From contig CAOKIU010000017.1 of NCBI GenBank assembly GCA_948468595.1, positions 1 through 36,781 on the forward strand: a DNA stretch of 36,781 nucleotides, in the 5' to 3' direction. A program made the translations under genes and the position numbers. Positions 23,674 to 32,173 of the stretch are shown one piece after another. The first letter of the stretch is position 1; each line of letters opens with the position of its first letter. This stretch comes from an uncultured Christensenella sp. GTDB taxonomy: Bacteria; Bacillota; Clostridia; Christensenellales; UBA1750. Below the pieces are notes generated by a model, which saw nothing but the letters and a program-made list of their open reading frames with translations, had not been told where the DNA came from and ran no database searches.

Positions 23674-23714
23674 ATAGCATCCGCGCGGCCGGCGCGAGAA
23701 AGAAGGAACGAAAA

Positions 23715-25037
23715 ATGGCGCTTCAAACCAACCCCGAGCTCAATTCCAAGATCATCTACGAGCTCAACGTGCAGAACCACTCTGAGACCCACGATTTTGC
23801 CGGCACGGAGGCGGACCTTGACCGCATCAAGGACCTGGGCGTGGACATCGTGTGGCTCATGCCCATCCACCCCCGCGGGGAGAAGATGAAGATCGGCCCC
23901 TGCGGCTCGCCCTACTCGGTCAGGGACTTCCGCGGCGTCAACCCGGATTACGGCGATTTTGCCTCCTTCCAAAAGCTGGTGGACGCCATCCATGCCCGCG
24001 GCATGCAGGTCATGCTGGACATCGTCTACAACCACACCTCCCAGGACTCCGTTCTGGTCGAGCAGCATCCCGAGTATTTTTATCAGGGGCCGGACGGCAA
24101 GCCCATGTACCGGTTCTGGAACGACGTGTATGACCTGGATTACTCCCATGAGGAGCTCTGTCAGTACATGATCGAAACGGCGCTGTTCTGGGCCAAGCTG
24201 GGCGTGGACGGTTACCGCTGCGACGTGGCGCCCATGGTGCCCCTCTCCTTCTGGACGCGCGCGCGGGCGGCCATGGACCAGATCAATCCCAACTTCGTCT
24301 GGCTGGCGGAGACGCACCACTACCCCTTCCTGACCAAGATGCGCGACCGCGGCTACAACCTGCATTGCGATGCGGAGATGTACCAGGCCTTTGACATCAC
24401 CTATGACTACGACGTCCACTATTTTTATGAGGATTACCTAAAGGGCAAGGGGACCCTCAAGCAGTATGTGGACGGCCTCAACCGCCAAAAGGCCATGTAT
24501 CCGATGAACTACATCAAGCTGCGCTTCCTGGAGAACCACGACCAGGCGCGCGTTTGCTCCCTGGTGCATACGGACGAGCAGTTGGCCATGTGGACGGCGT
24601 TTTGCTACTTCCTCAAGGGCCCGGCGCTGATTTACGCGGGGCAGGAGTTCAAGGTTGCGGGCCGTTCGGCGTTCAACGGGGCCGAAGCCTTCCCGCGGCG
24701 CGAGGCGCCCTGGCTTTGCGATTTGCTGCGCGCGCTGCGCCCCATCAAAAAGCTGCCCATCCTGACCCACGGCGCTATCTTCCTGGAGGAGCCCGAGCAG
24801 GACAGCATCCTCGTGGGCCGCTACGAGTGGCAGAATGAGTTGTTCCTGGGCGTGTTCAACTTCCACTTGGTCTCGGGGAAGGCCGCCCTGCCCCTGCCCG
24901 ACGGCACGTATGAAAACCTTTTGGGCGGTACGGTCACCGTCAAGGACGGCGCGATTCCCGCGCCGCTGCGCCCCGTGCTGCTGCACATCAAGGACCTCAA
25001 GCTCGAACAGGGTTCGTTTAAGGAGCATGAGGGTTAA
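23715..25037 (+). CDS. GH13 (alpha-amylase family) glycoside hydrolase, cytoplasmic
   Basis: A 440-residue alpha-amylase family enzyme. All four conserved regions are present: LDIVYNHTS (D102, H107), GYRCDVAPM (nucleophile D170), WLAETHH (acid/base E199) and FLENHDQARV (H275, D276). The barrel starts at IIYELNVQNHSETHDF, and a short C-terminal beta domain ends the protein. There is no signal peptide, so it acts on imported oligosaccharide or internal glycan. ATG 23715 follows AAGGAACG. It lies 41 bases after the sensor binding protein, in the same direction and probably in the same operon. The specific activity (maltogenic, sucrose phosphorylase-like or other) cannot be decided from sequence. 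Confidence 0.93.
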   Translation: MALQTNPELNSKIIYELNVQNHSETHDFAGTEADLDRIKDLGVDIVWLMPIHPRGEKMKIGPCGSPYSVRDFRGVNPDYGDFASFQKLVDAIHARGMQVMLDIVYNHTSQDSVLVEQHPEYFYQGPDGKPMYRFWNDVYDLDYSHEELCQYMIETALFWAKLGVDGYRCDVAPMVPLSFWTRARAAMDQINPNFVWLAETHHYPFLTKMRDRGYNLHCDAEMYQAFDITYDYDVHYFYEDYLKGKGTLKQYVDGLNRQKAMYPMNYIKLRFLENHDQARVCSLVHTDEQLAMWTAFCYFLKGPALIYAGQEFKVAGRSAFNGAEAFPRREAPWLCDLLRALRPIKKLPILTHGAIFLEEPEQDSILVGRYEWQNELFLGVFNFHLVSGKAALPLPDGTYENLLGGTVTVKDGAIPAPLRPVLLHIKDLKLEQGSFKEHEG

Positions 25038-25041
25038 GACG

Positions 25042-25074
25042 TTAGCACTCTCGCAAAGAGAGTGCTAATTTTTT
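25042..25074 (+). promoter_or_regulatory. CIRCE operator (HrcA site) that also forms a terminator hairpin
   Basis: A perfect CIRCE: TTAGCACTC (25042-25050), nine bases, GAGTGCTAA (25060-25068). Pairing continues two bases inward, so the stem is 11 bp with a GCAAA loop and is followed by six T (25069-25074). This is the form of a Rho-independent terminator for the GH13 operon. It ends one base before the htpG -35 box region. HrcA bound here would repress htpG until heat or protein stress. Confidence 0.95.
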
Positions 25075-25075
25075 C

Positions 25076-25103
25076 TTGACATCTAACTATCCTGTGTTAT
25101 AAT
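25076..25103 (+). promoter_or_regulatory. Promoter of htpG
   Basis: Consensus TTGACA (25076-25081), a 16-base spacer and consensus TATAAT (25098-25103) make a very strong vegetative promoter, adjacent to CIRCE. A 43-nucleotide or so leader precedes the ATG. Confidence 0.9.
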
Positions 25104-25152
25104 ATAATTCGTAATGAAGTTTATATAATTTCAACTGCGGAGGTAGAGCGCG

Positions 25153-27042
25153 ATGAGCACAGAAAAAGGCCAGTTATCCATCCATACGGAAAACTTTTTG
25201 CCCATCATCAAGAAGTGGCTGTATTCCGACCGCGATATATTTGTGCGGGAATTGATCTCCAACTGCTGTGACGCGGTGGCAAAGCGGCGCATGGTGGGGG
25301 AGGTGCCCCAGGACTATTCGCCCCGGGTGACGGTGCGCGTGGATAAGGAGCACCGCATTCTCTCCTTTGCGGACAACGGCGTGGGCATGACGGCCGAGGA
25401 GGTTCGCAAGTACATCAATCAGGTGGCCTTCTCCGGCGCCAACGACTTTATGGAGAAGTACAAGGACAGCGGCGAGCAGATCATCGGCCACTTTGGCCTG
25501 GGCTTCTATTCGGCCTTCATGGTGGCGGAAAAGGTGCGCATCGACACCCTCTCCTGCCTGCCGGGCGCCACGGGCGTGACCTGGGAATCGGACGGCAGCG
25601 TGGAATACAGCATGGAGGATGCGCCGCTTGACGAGGTTGGCACCACCGTCACCCTCTATGTAAACGAGGAGTCGGATGAATTCCTGGATGAATACAAGAT
25701 CAAGGACATCATCCGCAAGTACTGCTCCTTCATGCCCACGCCCATTTATTGCGAGGCGGCGGGCCAGGAGGAGAAGGCGGAGGCGCACGAGCACGAGGAC
25801 GGATGCGAATGCGAGGAATGCAAGGAGGATGAGGCGGAGGCGCGCGAGGATAAAGCGCCCGAGATGCTCAACACGCCCAACCCCCTGTATTTGAAAGCCC
25901 CCAAGGACTGCACCGAGGAGGACTACAAGAAGTTCTACCGCGATACCTTCCACGAGTGGGAGGAGCCGCTGTTCTGGATTCACCTAAACGCGGACTACCC
26001 CTTCAACCTGCACGGCATCCTCTACTTCCCGCGGCTCAAGAACGACTTCTCGGCAAACGAGGGCCAGGTCAAGCTCTACAGCAACCAGGTCTTCATTGCC
26101 GACAACATCAAGGAGATCATCCCCGAGTTCCTGCTGTTGCTCAAGGGCGTTGTGGACTGCCCCGACCTGCCGCTCAACGTCTCCCGCTCCTTCCTGCAAA
26201 ACGACGGCTATGTGCGCAAGCTCTCCGATTACATCGCCAGGAAGGTAGCCGACCGCCTCACCGGCATGTTCAAAAACGAGCGCGAGCAGTACCAGGCGTA
26301 TTGGAAGGACATCCATCCCTTCGTCAAGTACGGCTGCCTGCGGGATAACAAGTTCTACGACCGCATGAAGGACGCCTTGGTTTACAAGACCAGCAAGGGC
26401 GAGTACGTTACCTTGACCGAATACTTGGATAAGGCGAAGGAGACGCACGAGAACAAGGTCTACTATGCCGGGGATGAGGACCGCCAGGCCAACACCGTGG
26501 GCCTTTACGAGGAGCGCGGCATGGACGTCGTTGTCATGGGCACGCCCATTGACATCAGCTTCATGCAGTTTATCGAAAGCAACGTCAAGGACGTTCACTT
26601 CGCGCGCGTGGACGCCGACATCGCCAACGCCCTGCGCGACAAGGACGCGGCCATTGACGCGGACATGACGGGCAAGCTGGAGGAGATGTTCAAGTGGGCC
26701 GTGGAGGACGGCAACCTCAAGATTCGCCTAGAGCCCCTGGTCAATGCCGAAACGCCCGCCGTGCTGCTGTTGGATGAGAACATGCGCCGCTACCAGGAGG
26801 CCATGCGCATGTGGGGCAACGGCGGCATGCCCGAGTTCCCGCTGGAGCGCACGCTGGTGCTCAATTCCCAGCACCCGCTGGTGAAAAACCTGGCCGGACG
26901 CGCGCAGGACGATACCGCCAAGGACATCTGCCTGCAACTGACCGATCTTGCGGAGATGGCGCAGCAGCCCCTGCCCGCCGAGCGCATGAACGCTTTCATC
27001 ACCCGGTCCCTGCGCTTGATGACGGAGCTTGCCACCGACTAA
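25153..27042 (+). CDS. htpG: Molecular chaperone HtpG (Hsp90)
   Basis: A 629-residue bacterial Hsp90. The GHKL ATPase domain shows VRELISNCCDAVAKRR (catalytic E33), FADNGVGM (D74-M79), VAFSGANDF and IIGHFGLGFYSAFMVAEKV. The middle domain contains GVVDCPDLPLNVSRSFLQ with the catalytic-loop Arg. The C-terminal dimerisation domain is complete. Oddities: the usual S-N-A-x-D-A is SNCCDA, and between N and middle domains there is an acidic insert (about 201-236) with H-E-H-E-D-G-C-E-C-E-E-C (C218, C220, C223). ATG 25153 follows GGAGG at 25139-25143. It is controlled by CIRCE and probably co-transcribed with the small cysteine-rich gene 31 bases downstream. Confidence 0.98.
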   Translation: MSTEKGQLSIHTENFLPIIKKWLYSDRDIFVRELISNCCDAVAKRRMVGEVPQDYSPRVTVRVDKEHRILSFADNGVGMTAEEVRKYINQVAFSGANDFMEKYKDSGEQIIGHFGLGFYSAFMVAEKVRIDTLSCLPGATGVTWESDGSVEYSMEDAPLDEVGTTVTLYVNEESDEFLDEYKIKDIIRKYCSFMPTPIYCEAAGQEEKAEAHEHEDGCECEECKEDEAEAREDKAPEMLNTPNPLYLKAPKDCTEEDYKKFYRDTFHEWEEPLFWIHLNADYPFNLHGILYFPRLKNDFSANEGQVKLYSNQVFIADNIKEIIPEFLLLLKGVVDCPDLPLNVSRSFLQNDGYVRKLSDYIARKVADRLTGMFKNEREQYQAYWKDIHPFVKYGCLRDNKFYDRMKDALVYKTSKGEYVTLTEYLDKAKETHENKVYYAGDEDRQANTVGLYEERGMDVVVMGTPIDISFMQFIESNVKDVHFARVDADIANALRDKDAAIDADMTGKLEEMFKWAVEDGNLKIRLEPLVNAETPAVLLLDENMRRYQEAMRMWGNGGMPEFPLERTLVLNSQHPLVKNLAGRAQDDTAKDICLQLTDLAEMAQQPLPAERMNAFITRSLRLMTELATD

Positions 27043-27073
27043 ACGCCGCCCGCACAAAAGGAGGACAAACCCA

Positions 27074-27292
27074 ATGGACGAACGCGAGCTGTTTTGCACC
27101 TGCGGGGACGCGGCCTGCCCGCTCAACCCCCGCAACCATGACAAGGGATGCGACCTGTGCATTCAAAAGTGCCTGCGCCTGCGCGAGCTGCCCAGCTGCT
27201 TTTTCAAGCTCGTCAATCCCGATATCAGCGGCCTTGACGAATTCACCCTGGGTAGCTTCGTAAAGTTCTACCAAGAGAATCAGGGGAAGTAA
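27074..27292 (+). CDS. Small cysteine-rich protein, DUF6485 family
   Basis: A 72-residue protein, ATG 27074 after AAAAGGAGGA. The pattern is C8-x-C10-x4-C15-P, then N-x-x-x-K-G-C26-x-x-C29-x3-C33, then L-P-S-C42-F-F-K, with seven cysteines in the first 42 residues. This matches my memory of DUF6485 proteins of anaerobic Firmicutes. Metal binding (zinc or iron-sulfur) is inferred only from Cys spacing. There is no signal or membrane segment. It lies 31 bases after htpG on the same strand with no hairpin between, so it should share the HrcA-controlled transcript. Confidence 0.85.
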   Translation: MDERELFCTCGDAACPLNPRNHDKGCDLCIQKCLRLRELPSCFFKLVNPDISGLDEFTLGSFVKFYQENQGK

Positions 27293-27414
27293 GACTTGCC
27301 GGCTTGCCATAGCCCTTCGTCTCCCTGCGGGTTAGGCGCAGGTCGTGTACAAGAGACATGCCAAAGGGCGCGAACGCCCCGCCGCCAGATAGGCCTGCGC
27401 GTTTCCGGTTTTAA

Positions 27415-27461
27415 AAAGCAAGCCCCTCACAGCGCTCAAGGCGCTGTGAGGGGCTTGCTTT
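27415..27461. terminator. Bidirectional terminator between DUF6485 and SNF2 genes
   Basis: A 21-bp perfect stem (27415-27435 with 27441-27461, loop TCAAG). On the minus strand it is followed by TTTTT-like sequence. It serves both convergent genes. The stretch from 27293 to 27414 holds no convincing gene. Confidence 0.92.
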
Positions 27462-27464
27462 GCG

Positions 27465-30400
27465 CTATTCGAACAGCGCGCGGATATCCTTGAGCGTCAG
27501 CGCGCTGGGCAGCACCTCGCCGGGGGTGACGACCAGGTCGATCAGCTCCTTTTTGCGCAATTGCAGCTCGGAAACCTTTTCCTCGATGGTATCGTGCGCG
27601 ATGAGGCGGATGACGTGCACCGCGCGCGTCTGGCCGATGCGGTGGGCGCGGTCGGTGGCCTGGTCCTCCACGGCGGGATTCCACCAGGGATCGTAGTGAA
27701 TCACCGTGTCCGCCGCCGTCAGGTTCAGGCCGTAGCCGCCCGCCCGCAGCGAAATGAGAAAGACGGGGGTCTCTCCCTTGTTGAAGGTCTCCGTCAGCCG
27801 CAGGCGCTCCTGCGGCGGCGTGTTGCCGTCCAAATACATGTTGCCGATGCCTGCCTTGCCCAGCTGCTCGCGGATGATGCCCAGCATGGAGGTGAACTGC
27901 GAAAAAATCAGAATGCGGTGGCCGTTCTCCACTTGCTCCTGCACCAGCTCCATCATCAGCTCCAGCTTGCCGCTGCCGCCCTCGTATCCCTCCAGGAACA
28001 TGGCCGGGTGGCAGCAGATCTGCCTAAGCCGCGTGATGGCCGCCAGCATCTGGAAGTGCGCCTTGTCCAGGCCCTCTCTTTTGACCGCCTCGTCCAGCTC
28101 CTTTTTGACCTGGGCAAGCGTGGCCAGGTAAACGCTGCGCTGCTCGGGCGTCAGCTCGGCCACGATGCGGTGCTCGATCTTTTCCGGCAATTCGGAGAGC
28201 ACCTCGCGCTTGAGCCGCCGCATCAGGAAAGGGCGGATCTTCTTGGCCAGCAGGTCGCTGTCCTGGCCGTCGCCGTGGCGCTGCAAAAAGTCCTGCTGAT
28301 CCATCAGGTACCCGGGCAGCACAAAGTCGAAGATGGACCAAAGCTCGCCCGGATGGTTCTCCATGGGCGTGCCGGTGAGCGCGAAGCGGGACTGCGCCTT
28401 GATGCGCTTGGCCGCGCCGGCCCCCACCGAGGCGGCGTTTTTGATCTGCTGCGCCTCGTCCAGAATGCAGAAGCGAAAGCTGAAGGTCTCCAGCCACTCG
28501 ATGTCCCGCCGCACCTGGGCGTAGGAGGCGATGAGCACGTCCAGGTTCTCCAGGTCCTCGGCCTGCTTTCTGCGCTCCTCCCTGCCGCCGGAGAGCACCA
28601 GGGTGCGCATGTGCGGGGTGAACTTGTTGATCTCCGCCTGCCAGTTGTAGACCAGGGATGTGGGCGCCACAACGAGGCTGGGCATCCGGCCCAGCGTTTC
28701 GTAGCCCCACTGGATGAGCGCCAGCACCTGGATGGTCTTGCCCAGGCCCATGTCGTCGGCCAGCACGCCGCCCATGCCCAGGCGCGCCAGGGTCTTCAGC
28801 CACGCAAAGCCGCGCTGCTGGTAGGGGCGCAGGCCGGCGATGGGCGCCGCGCCCTCGTCGGGGTGCTGCACGGCCTCGGTCAGCTCCTTCACCGATGCAT
28901 CCTGCTCGATTTCCAGGTTGGAAGCGGCCATCAGCTGGGAGAGGTAGACCGCGCGGCAGCGCATCATCTCCACCACGCCGCCCTTGTTTTCCCCCACCTC
29001 GCCCAAGTACCCGGCAAGCTCCGCCCAGCCGTCGTCGGGCAGGAGGGAGAGGAAGGTTCCGTCCGTCAGCCGCACAAACTTCTTCTTTTCCCGCAGCGCC
29101 TGCATGACCTTGTCGTACTCGGCGGCGTCCACGCCCTCCAACAGCAGCTCAAATTGCAGCAGGTCGCCGCTGGTGGACATGCGCAGCTTGCCCCTTGGCC
29201 GCGCCCTGCGCGGCCGCATCCGCAGCAGGCTCTCCGAACAATAGACCTCGGCCTGGGATTGCAGCAGCGGCACGCCGTCCTGAAGGAAGTTGTAGATCGC
29301 CTCGTTGCCGGAGAGGTACGCCTCCTTCAGGCGCACCTTGAAGCCGTGCCGGCCCAGCAGGTCCAGCACCGCGCGCTCGGCCGCGGAATCGCGCAGGAGC
29401 AGTACGTTTTCCACCCGCTCCCCCGGCGGGGAGAAGGGGTCGATGCGCGTTTGGCCGTAGAGAAAGGCCACCTGGGCGACGATGTCGCCGGCAACGGTAT
29501 CCAGCGTCACGGTCGAGGTCAGGCTCTCGGTCACAATGCGGGAGGAGACGGTCTCATCCACCTGCACCGGCGCCACCTCGCCAAGGAGGGGCAACACCTC
29601 GGAGACCAGAAGCTCCCCCTCGGGCAGGGTAAAGCGGCAGCGCGTGATTCCCTCCTTGCGCAGGAAGGGGATGAGCGCGTGCTGCTGCGCGGCCGAGAGC
29701 CCCAGCACGCGGCCCTCCATAAAGATGAACTGCCCCTCGCGCGTCAGGCGAACGCAGTCCGGGGGCAGCCGGGCTTCCAGTTCCAGCTCCTTGCCGGCGG
29801 AGCGAAGCGTGAACTGCGCCGGCACTGTGGCCGCCTGGATGCCGCGCACGGTGGAGGTCTCCCCGTTGAGCGTGAGCTGAAAGACGCTCTGGGCCAGCAT
29901 TTGCAGCACGCGGCGAAGCTGGTCGTTGGTCAGCGGGAGCTGCCGCTCGCGCAGGACCGGCTTGCCCAGCGCCAGCTCCCTGGCCGCGACGACCTCCTTA
30001 AGGTAGCCCAACAGCCGCTCCTTGTCGGGGGAAAAGCACTGCCACTGGGCCTCCACCGTCAGGCCCTTGCCAAAGGGAATCTCCTCCCCCGCGGCGTAGG
30101 ACTTGATAAAGGTGGATAGGTCCTGCACCACGTACATGCGCTTTTGCCCCACGCGCAGGGAGATCAGCCCCGCAGCGTCGCCCTTGGGCGCGATTTCCAG
30201 CGTCACCAGCATCTTGAGCGCCTGCTCCTTGGCGCTGGGCGTTTCAAACCAGGAGAGCACCTGAAGGGCGGCCTCGCGCCGCGCCTTGCTCAGCAATACC
30301 TGCGTGCGCCCCTCCTTGGATAGCTCCAGGCAAAGCGCGCCCACGTGCGCGCACACGCGGCGGTGCGCCACGGGCGTCTTGCAGGTGCAAGAGCAGGAGG

Positions 30401-30584
30401 CGAGCTCGCCGCCCGCAAAGCCCGCGCTGACGGTATAGGTATAGGGCGGGTCCTCCACCGTGGCCGAGAAGCTGTGCTCCCCCTCCACGCGCAAATTCTT
30501 TATCCTGCCATCCGCCATCAATTGACAGGCGGACCGGTAAGCGCGCTCGTCGCGCGCGATCTTTTTTAGCTCTTCTGGCGTCAT
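27465..30584 (-). CDS. SNF2-family ATPase with SWIM zinc finger (HepA-like)
   Basis: A 1039-residue DNA translocase, ATG 30584 with GGAGGG 7 bases upstream; the open frame upstream to 30680 lacks a site and is rejected. The N-terminal SWIM finger is CSC-T-C...VCAHVGAL (C64, C66, C78, H80). A long bacterial SNF2-associated region follows. The helicase core begins near residue 580: GLRPYQQRGFAWLKTL, Walker A in LADDMGLGKTIQVLALIQW (about 610), DEAQ box in FCILDEAQQIKNA (about 710), ALTGTPMENHPGELWSIFDF, RILIFSQFTSMLGII, and motif VI TDRAHRIGQTRAVHV (about 983). All ATPase motifs are intact. It probably remodels protein-DNA or RNA polymerase complexes; the exact role is unknown. Confidence 0.97.
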   Translation of the reverse strand: MTPEELKKIARDERAYRSACQLMADGRIKNLRVEGEHSFSATVEDPPYTYTVSAGFAGGELASCSCTCKTPVAHRRVCAHVGALCLELSKEGRTQVLLSKARREAALQVLSWFETPSAKEQALKMLVTLEIAPKGDAAGLISLRVGQKRMYVVQDLSTFIKSYAAGEEIPFGKGLTVEAQWQCFSPDKERLLGYLKEVVAARELALGKPVLRERQLPLTNDQLRRVLQMLAQSVFQLTLNGETSTVRGIQAATVPAQFTLRSAGKELELEARLPPDCVRLTREGQFIFMEGRVLGLSAAQQHALIPFLRKEGITRCRFTLPEGELLVSEVLPLLGEVAPVQVDETVSSRIVTESLTSTVTLDTVAGDIVAQVAFLYGQTRIDPFSPPGERVENVLLLRDSAAERAVLDLLGRHGFKVRLKEAYLSGNEAIYNFLQDGVPLLQSQAEVYCSESLLRMRPRRARPRGKLRMSTSGDLLQFELLLEGVDAAEYDKVMQALREKKKFVRLTDGTFLSLLPDDGWAELAGYLGEVGENKGGVVEMMRCRAVYLSQLMAASNLEIEQDASVKELTEAVQHPDEGAAPIAGLRPYQQRGFAWLKTLARLGMGGVLADDMGLGKTIQVLALIQWGYETLGRMPSLVVAPTSLVYNWQAEINKFTPHMRTLVLSGGREERRKQAEDLENLDVLIASYAQVRRDIEWLETFSFRFCILDEAQQIKNAASVGAGAAKRIKAQSRFALTGTPMENHPGELWSIFDFVLPGYLMDQQDFLQRHGDGQDSDLLAKKIRPFLMRRLKREVLSELPEKIEHRIVAELTPEQRSVYLATLAQVKKELDEAVKREGLDKAHFQMLAAITRLRQICCHPAMFLEGYEGGSGKLELMMELVQEQVENGHRILIFSQFTSMLGIIREQLGKAGIGNMYLDGNTPPQERLRLTETFNKGETPVFLISLRAGGYGLNLTAADTVIHYDPWWNPAVEDQATDRAHRIGQTRAVHVIRLIAHDTIEEKVSELQLRKKELIDLVVTPGEVLPSALTLKDIRALFE

Positions 30585-30713
30585 CCCGTACCCTCCAAGG
30601 CAAATCAATCCTGCCGCCCGCCCTGCGCTTGCGAAGAAGGTCCATAGGCAGCCCGTTCTACTTCTCCATAGCCTATGCAAAATCCTGCCTTGCTAAAAAT
30701 CTTGCCGCGGCCA

Positions 30714-30742
30714 TTTACACGATCATAACACGCTTGTATAAT
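30714..30742 (+). promoter_or_regulatory. Promoter of the pepV gene
   Basis: TTTACA (30714-30719), a 17-base spacer and a perfect TATAAT (30737-30742), 30 bases upstream of the ATG. On the opposite strand TGT-TATGAT (30730-30722) could serve the SNF2 gene, making the two promoters overlap; that one is weak. Confidence 0.75.
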
Positions 30743-30772
30743 GAGGGCATAGGAATATATGGAGGTGGCCCC

Positions 30773-32161
30773 ATGGATAAATTGGATACGATCCTCAAGG
30801 GATACGAGGAGGAAATGCTCACGACCCTCAGGGAGCTTGTGCGCATTCCCAGCGTCGACGGCGAGCCCAAGGAGGGCATGCCCTTCGGCGAAAACTGCGC
30901 GCGGGCGCTGGACTACGCGCTGAAAAAGGCCGAGGAATTCGGCTTTGAGACGCTCAACGACGAAAACTACGCCGGGCACGCCGCGCTGGGAACGGGCGAG
31001 AGGACCCTGGGAATTCTGGCGCACCTTGACGTGGTGCCCGAGGGCGACGATTGGACCGTGCCGCCCTACGAGGCCATCGTCAAGGACGGCTTCCTCTACG
31101 GCCGCGGCGCGACGGACAACAAGAATAGCTGCGTCTCCTGCCTGTACGCCCTGCGCGCCGTCAAGGAGGCGGGCATTCCGCTGAAGGACCGCGTGCTGCT
31201 GATCATGGGCTGCAACGAGGAAAAGGGCAGCGCGGACATGGCGCATTACATGGCGCATGTGGGCATGCCGGACTACGGCTTCTCGCCGGATGCCGGCTTC
31301 CCGGTCTGCTATGCGGAAAAGGGCATCCACCGCGTGGAGCTCTCCGCGGCCTTTGAAGGGGAGACGCCCCTTATCTCGCTTGCGGCGGGCCAGGCGGTCA
31401 ACATCGTGCCCAATCGCTGCACCGCCACCCTGCGCGGCACGAGCGCGGACGCGGAAAAGCTGCGCGCCCGCGCCGGGGAGATCGGCGCGCCCTGCAAGGT
31501 CACCCTTGCCGACGGCCTGATCGCGCTGGAGGCGGAGGGCGTGGCCTCGCACGCGGCGTCCCCCTCCGGCGGGCGCAACGCCATTTGCCTGATGCTGGAA
31601 GTCCTCAAGGCCGTGGATCTGGGCGGCGCGCAAAAGGCGCTCAGCCTGCTCAGCGACCGCCTGGGCCTTGACGCCTGGGACGGCGCGGGGCTGGGCATCA
31701 AGATGGAGGACGAGCCCTCCGGCCCCCTTACGGTGAACCTGGGCATTGTGCGCGCGGACCAGAGCGGCATGACCGCGCGGCTGGACATCCGCCAGCCCGT
31801 TACCGCCGCCTTTGACGACGTGCTGTCCCGCATCCAGGCCGCCTGCGCGCCCTACGGCGTATCCGCGCGGAGCATCCAAATCTCCGAACCGCTGTATGTG
31901 GCGAAGGATTCCGAGCTGGTCACCACGCTGATGAAGGTCTACAAGGAGATCACCGGGCGCGACGACGAGCCCTTCTCCATGGGCGGAGGCACCTATGCCC
32001 GGTCGATGAAGAACGCCGTCGCCTTCGGCCCCTCCCTGCCCGACAGCCGCAGCGAGGGCTGCCACGGTCCGGACGAGCGCCTCTACATCCAGGAGTTGTA
32101 CACGGCCGCGCGCCTCTACGCCCACACCATCGCGGCGCTGGCGGGCCGCAAGGACGCTTGA
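30773..32161 (+). CDS. pepV: M20-family dipeptidase, PepV type
   Basis: A 462-residue metallopeptidase of the PepV/CPG2 group, which cleaves dipeptides (often beta-Ala- or D-type) in the cytoplasm. The start is ATG 30773 after GGAGGTGG; the open frame upstream covers the promoter and is rejected. Zinc and catalytic residues are seen: AHLDVVP (H84, D86), GRGATDNKNS (bridging D115), CNEEKGS (E149, E150), SPDAGFPV (D173) and GCHGPDE near the C-terminus (last His). GGGTYARSMKNAVAFGP is the typical PepV substrate loop. The usual D-D-K-G is TDNKN, a mild variation that keeps the ligand. It is followed 12 bases later by the esterase gene. Confidence 0.95.
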   Translation: MDKLDTILKGYEEEMLTTLRELVRIPSVDGEPKEGMPFGENCARALDYALKKAEEFGFETLNDENYAGHAALGTGERTLGILAHLDVVPEGDDWTVPPYEAIVKDGFLYGRGATDNKNSCVSCLYALRAVKEAGIPLKDRVLLIMGCNEEKGSADMAHYMAHVGMPDYGFSPDAGFPVCYAEKGIHRVELSAAFEGETPLISLAAGQAVNIVPNRCTATLRGTSADAEKLRARAGEIGAPCKVTLADGLIALEAEGVASHAASPSGGRNAICLMLEVLKAVDLGGAQKALSLLSDRLGLDAWDGAGLGIKMEDEPSGPLTVNLGIVRADQSGMTARLDIRQPVTAAFDDVLSRIQAACAPYGVSARSIQISEPLYVAKDSELVTTLMKVYKEITGRDDEPFSMGGGTYARSMKNAVAFGPSLPDSRSEGCHGPDERLYIQELYTAARLYAHTIAALAGRKDA

Positions 32162-32173
32162 AAGGAGCCGAGC

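Noticed and set aside
27293..27414. Possible small gene between DUF6485 and the terminator
   Set aside because: There is no start codon with a ribosome site and no coherent frame. Only a minor 5-bp hairpin (27366-27379) is present.
27561..30119. Very long open frame (852 codons) on the plus strand opposite the SNF2 gene
   Set aside because: It mirrors codon structure of the SNF2 gene in GC-rich DNA. The protein is His/Gln/Leu/Arg-rich with no domain and no ribosome site.
30629..30772. N-terminal extension of PepV
   Set aside because: It would include the -35/-10 promoter. The strong ribosome site GGAGGTGG points to ATG 30773.
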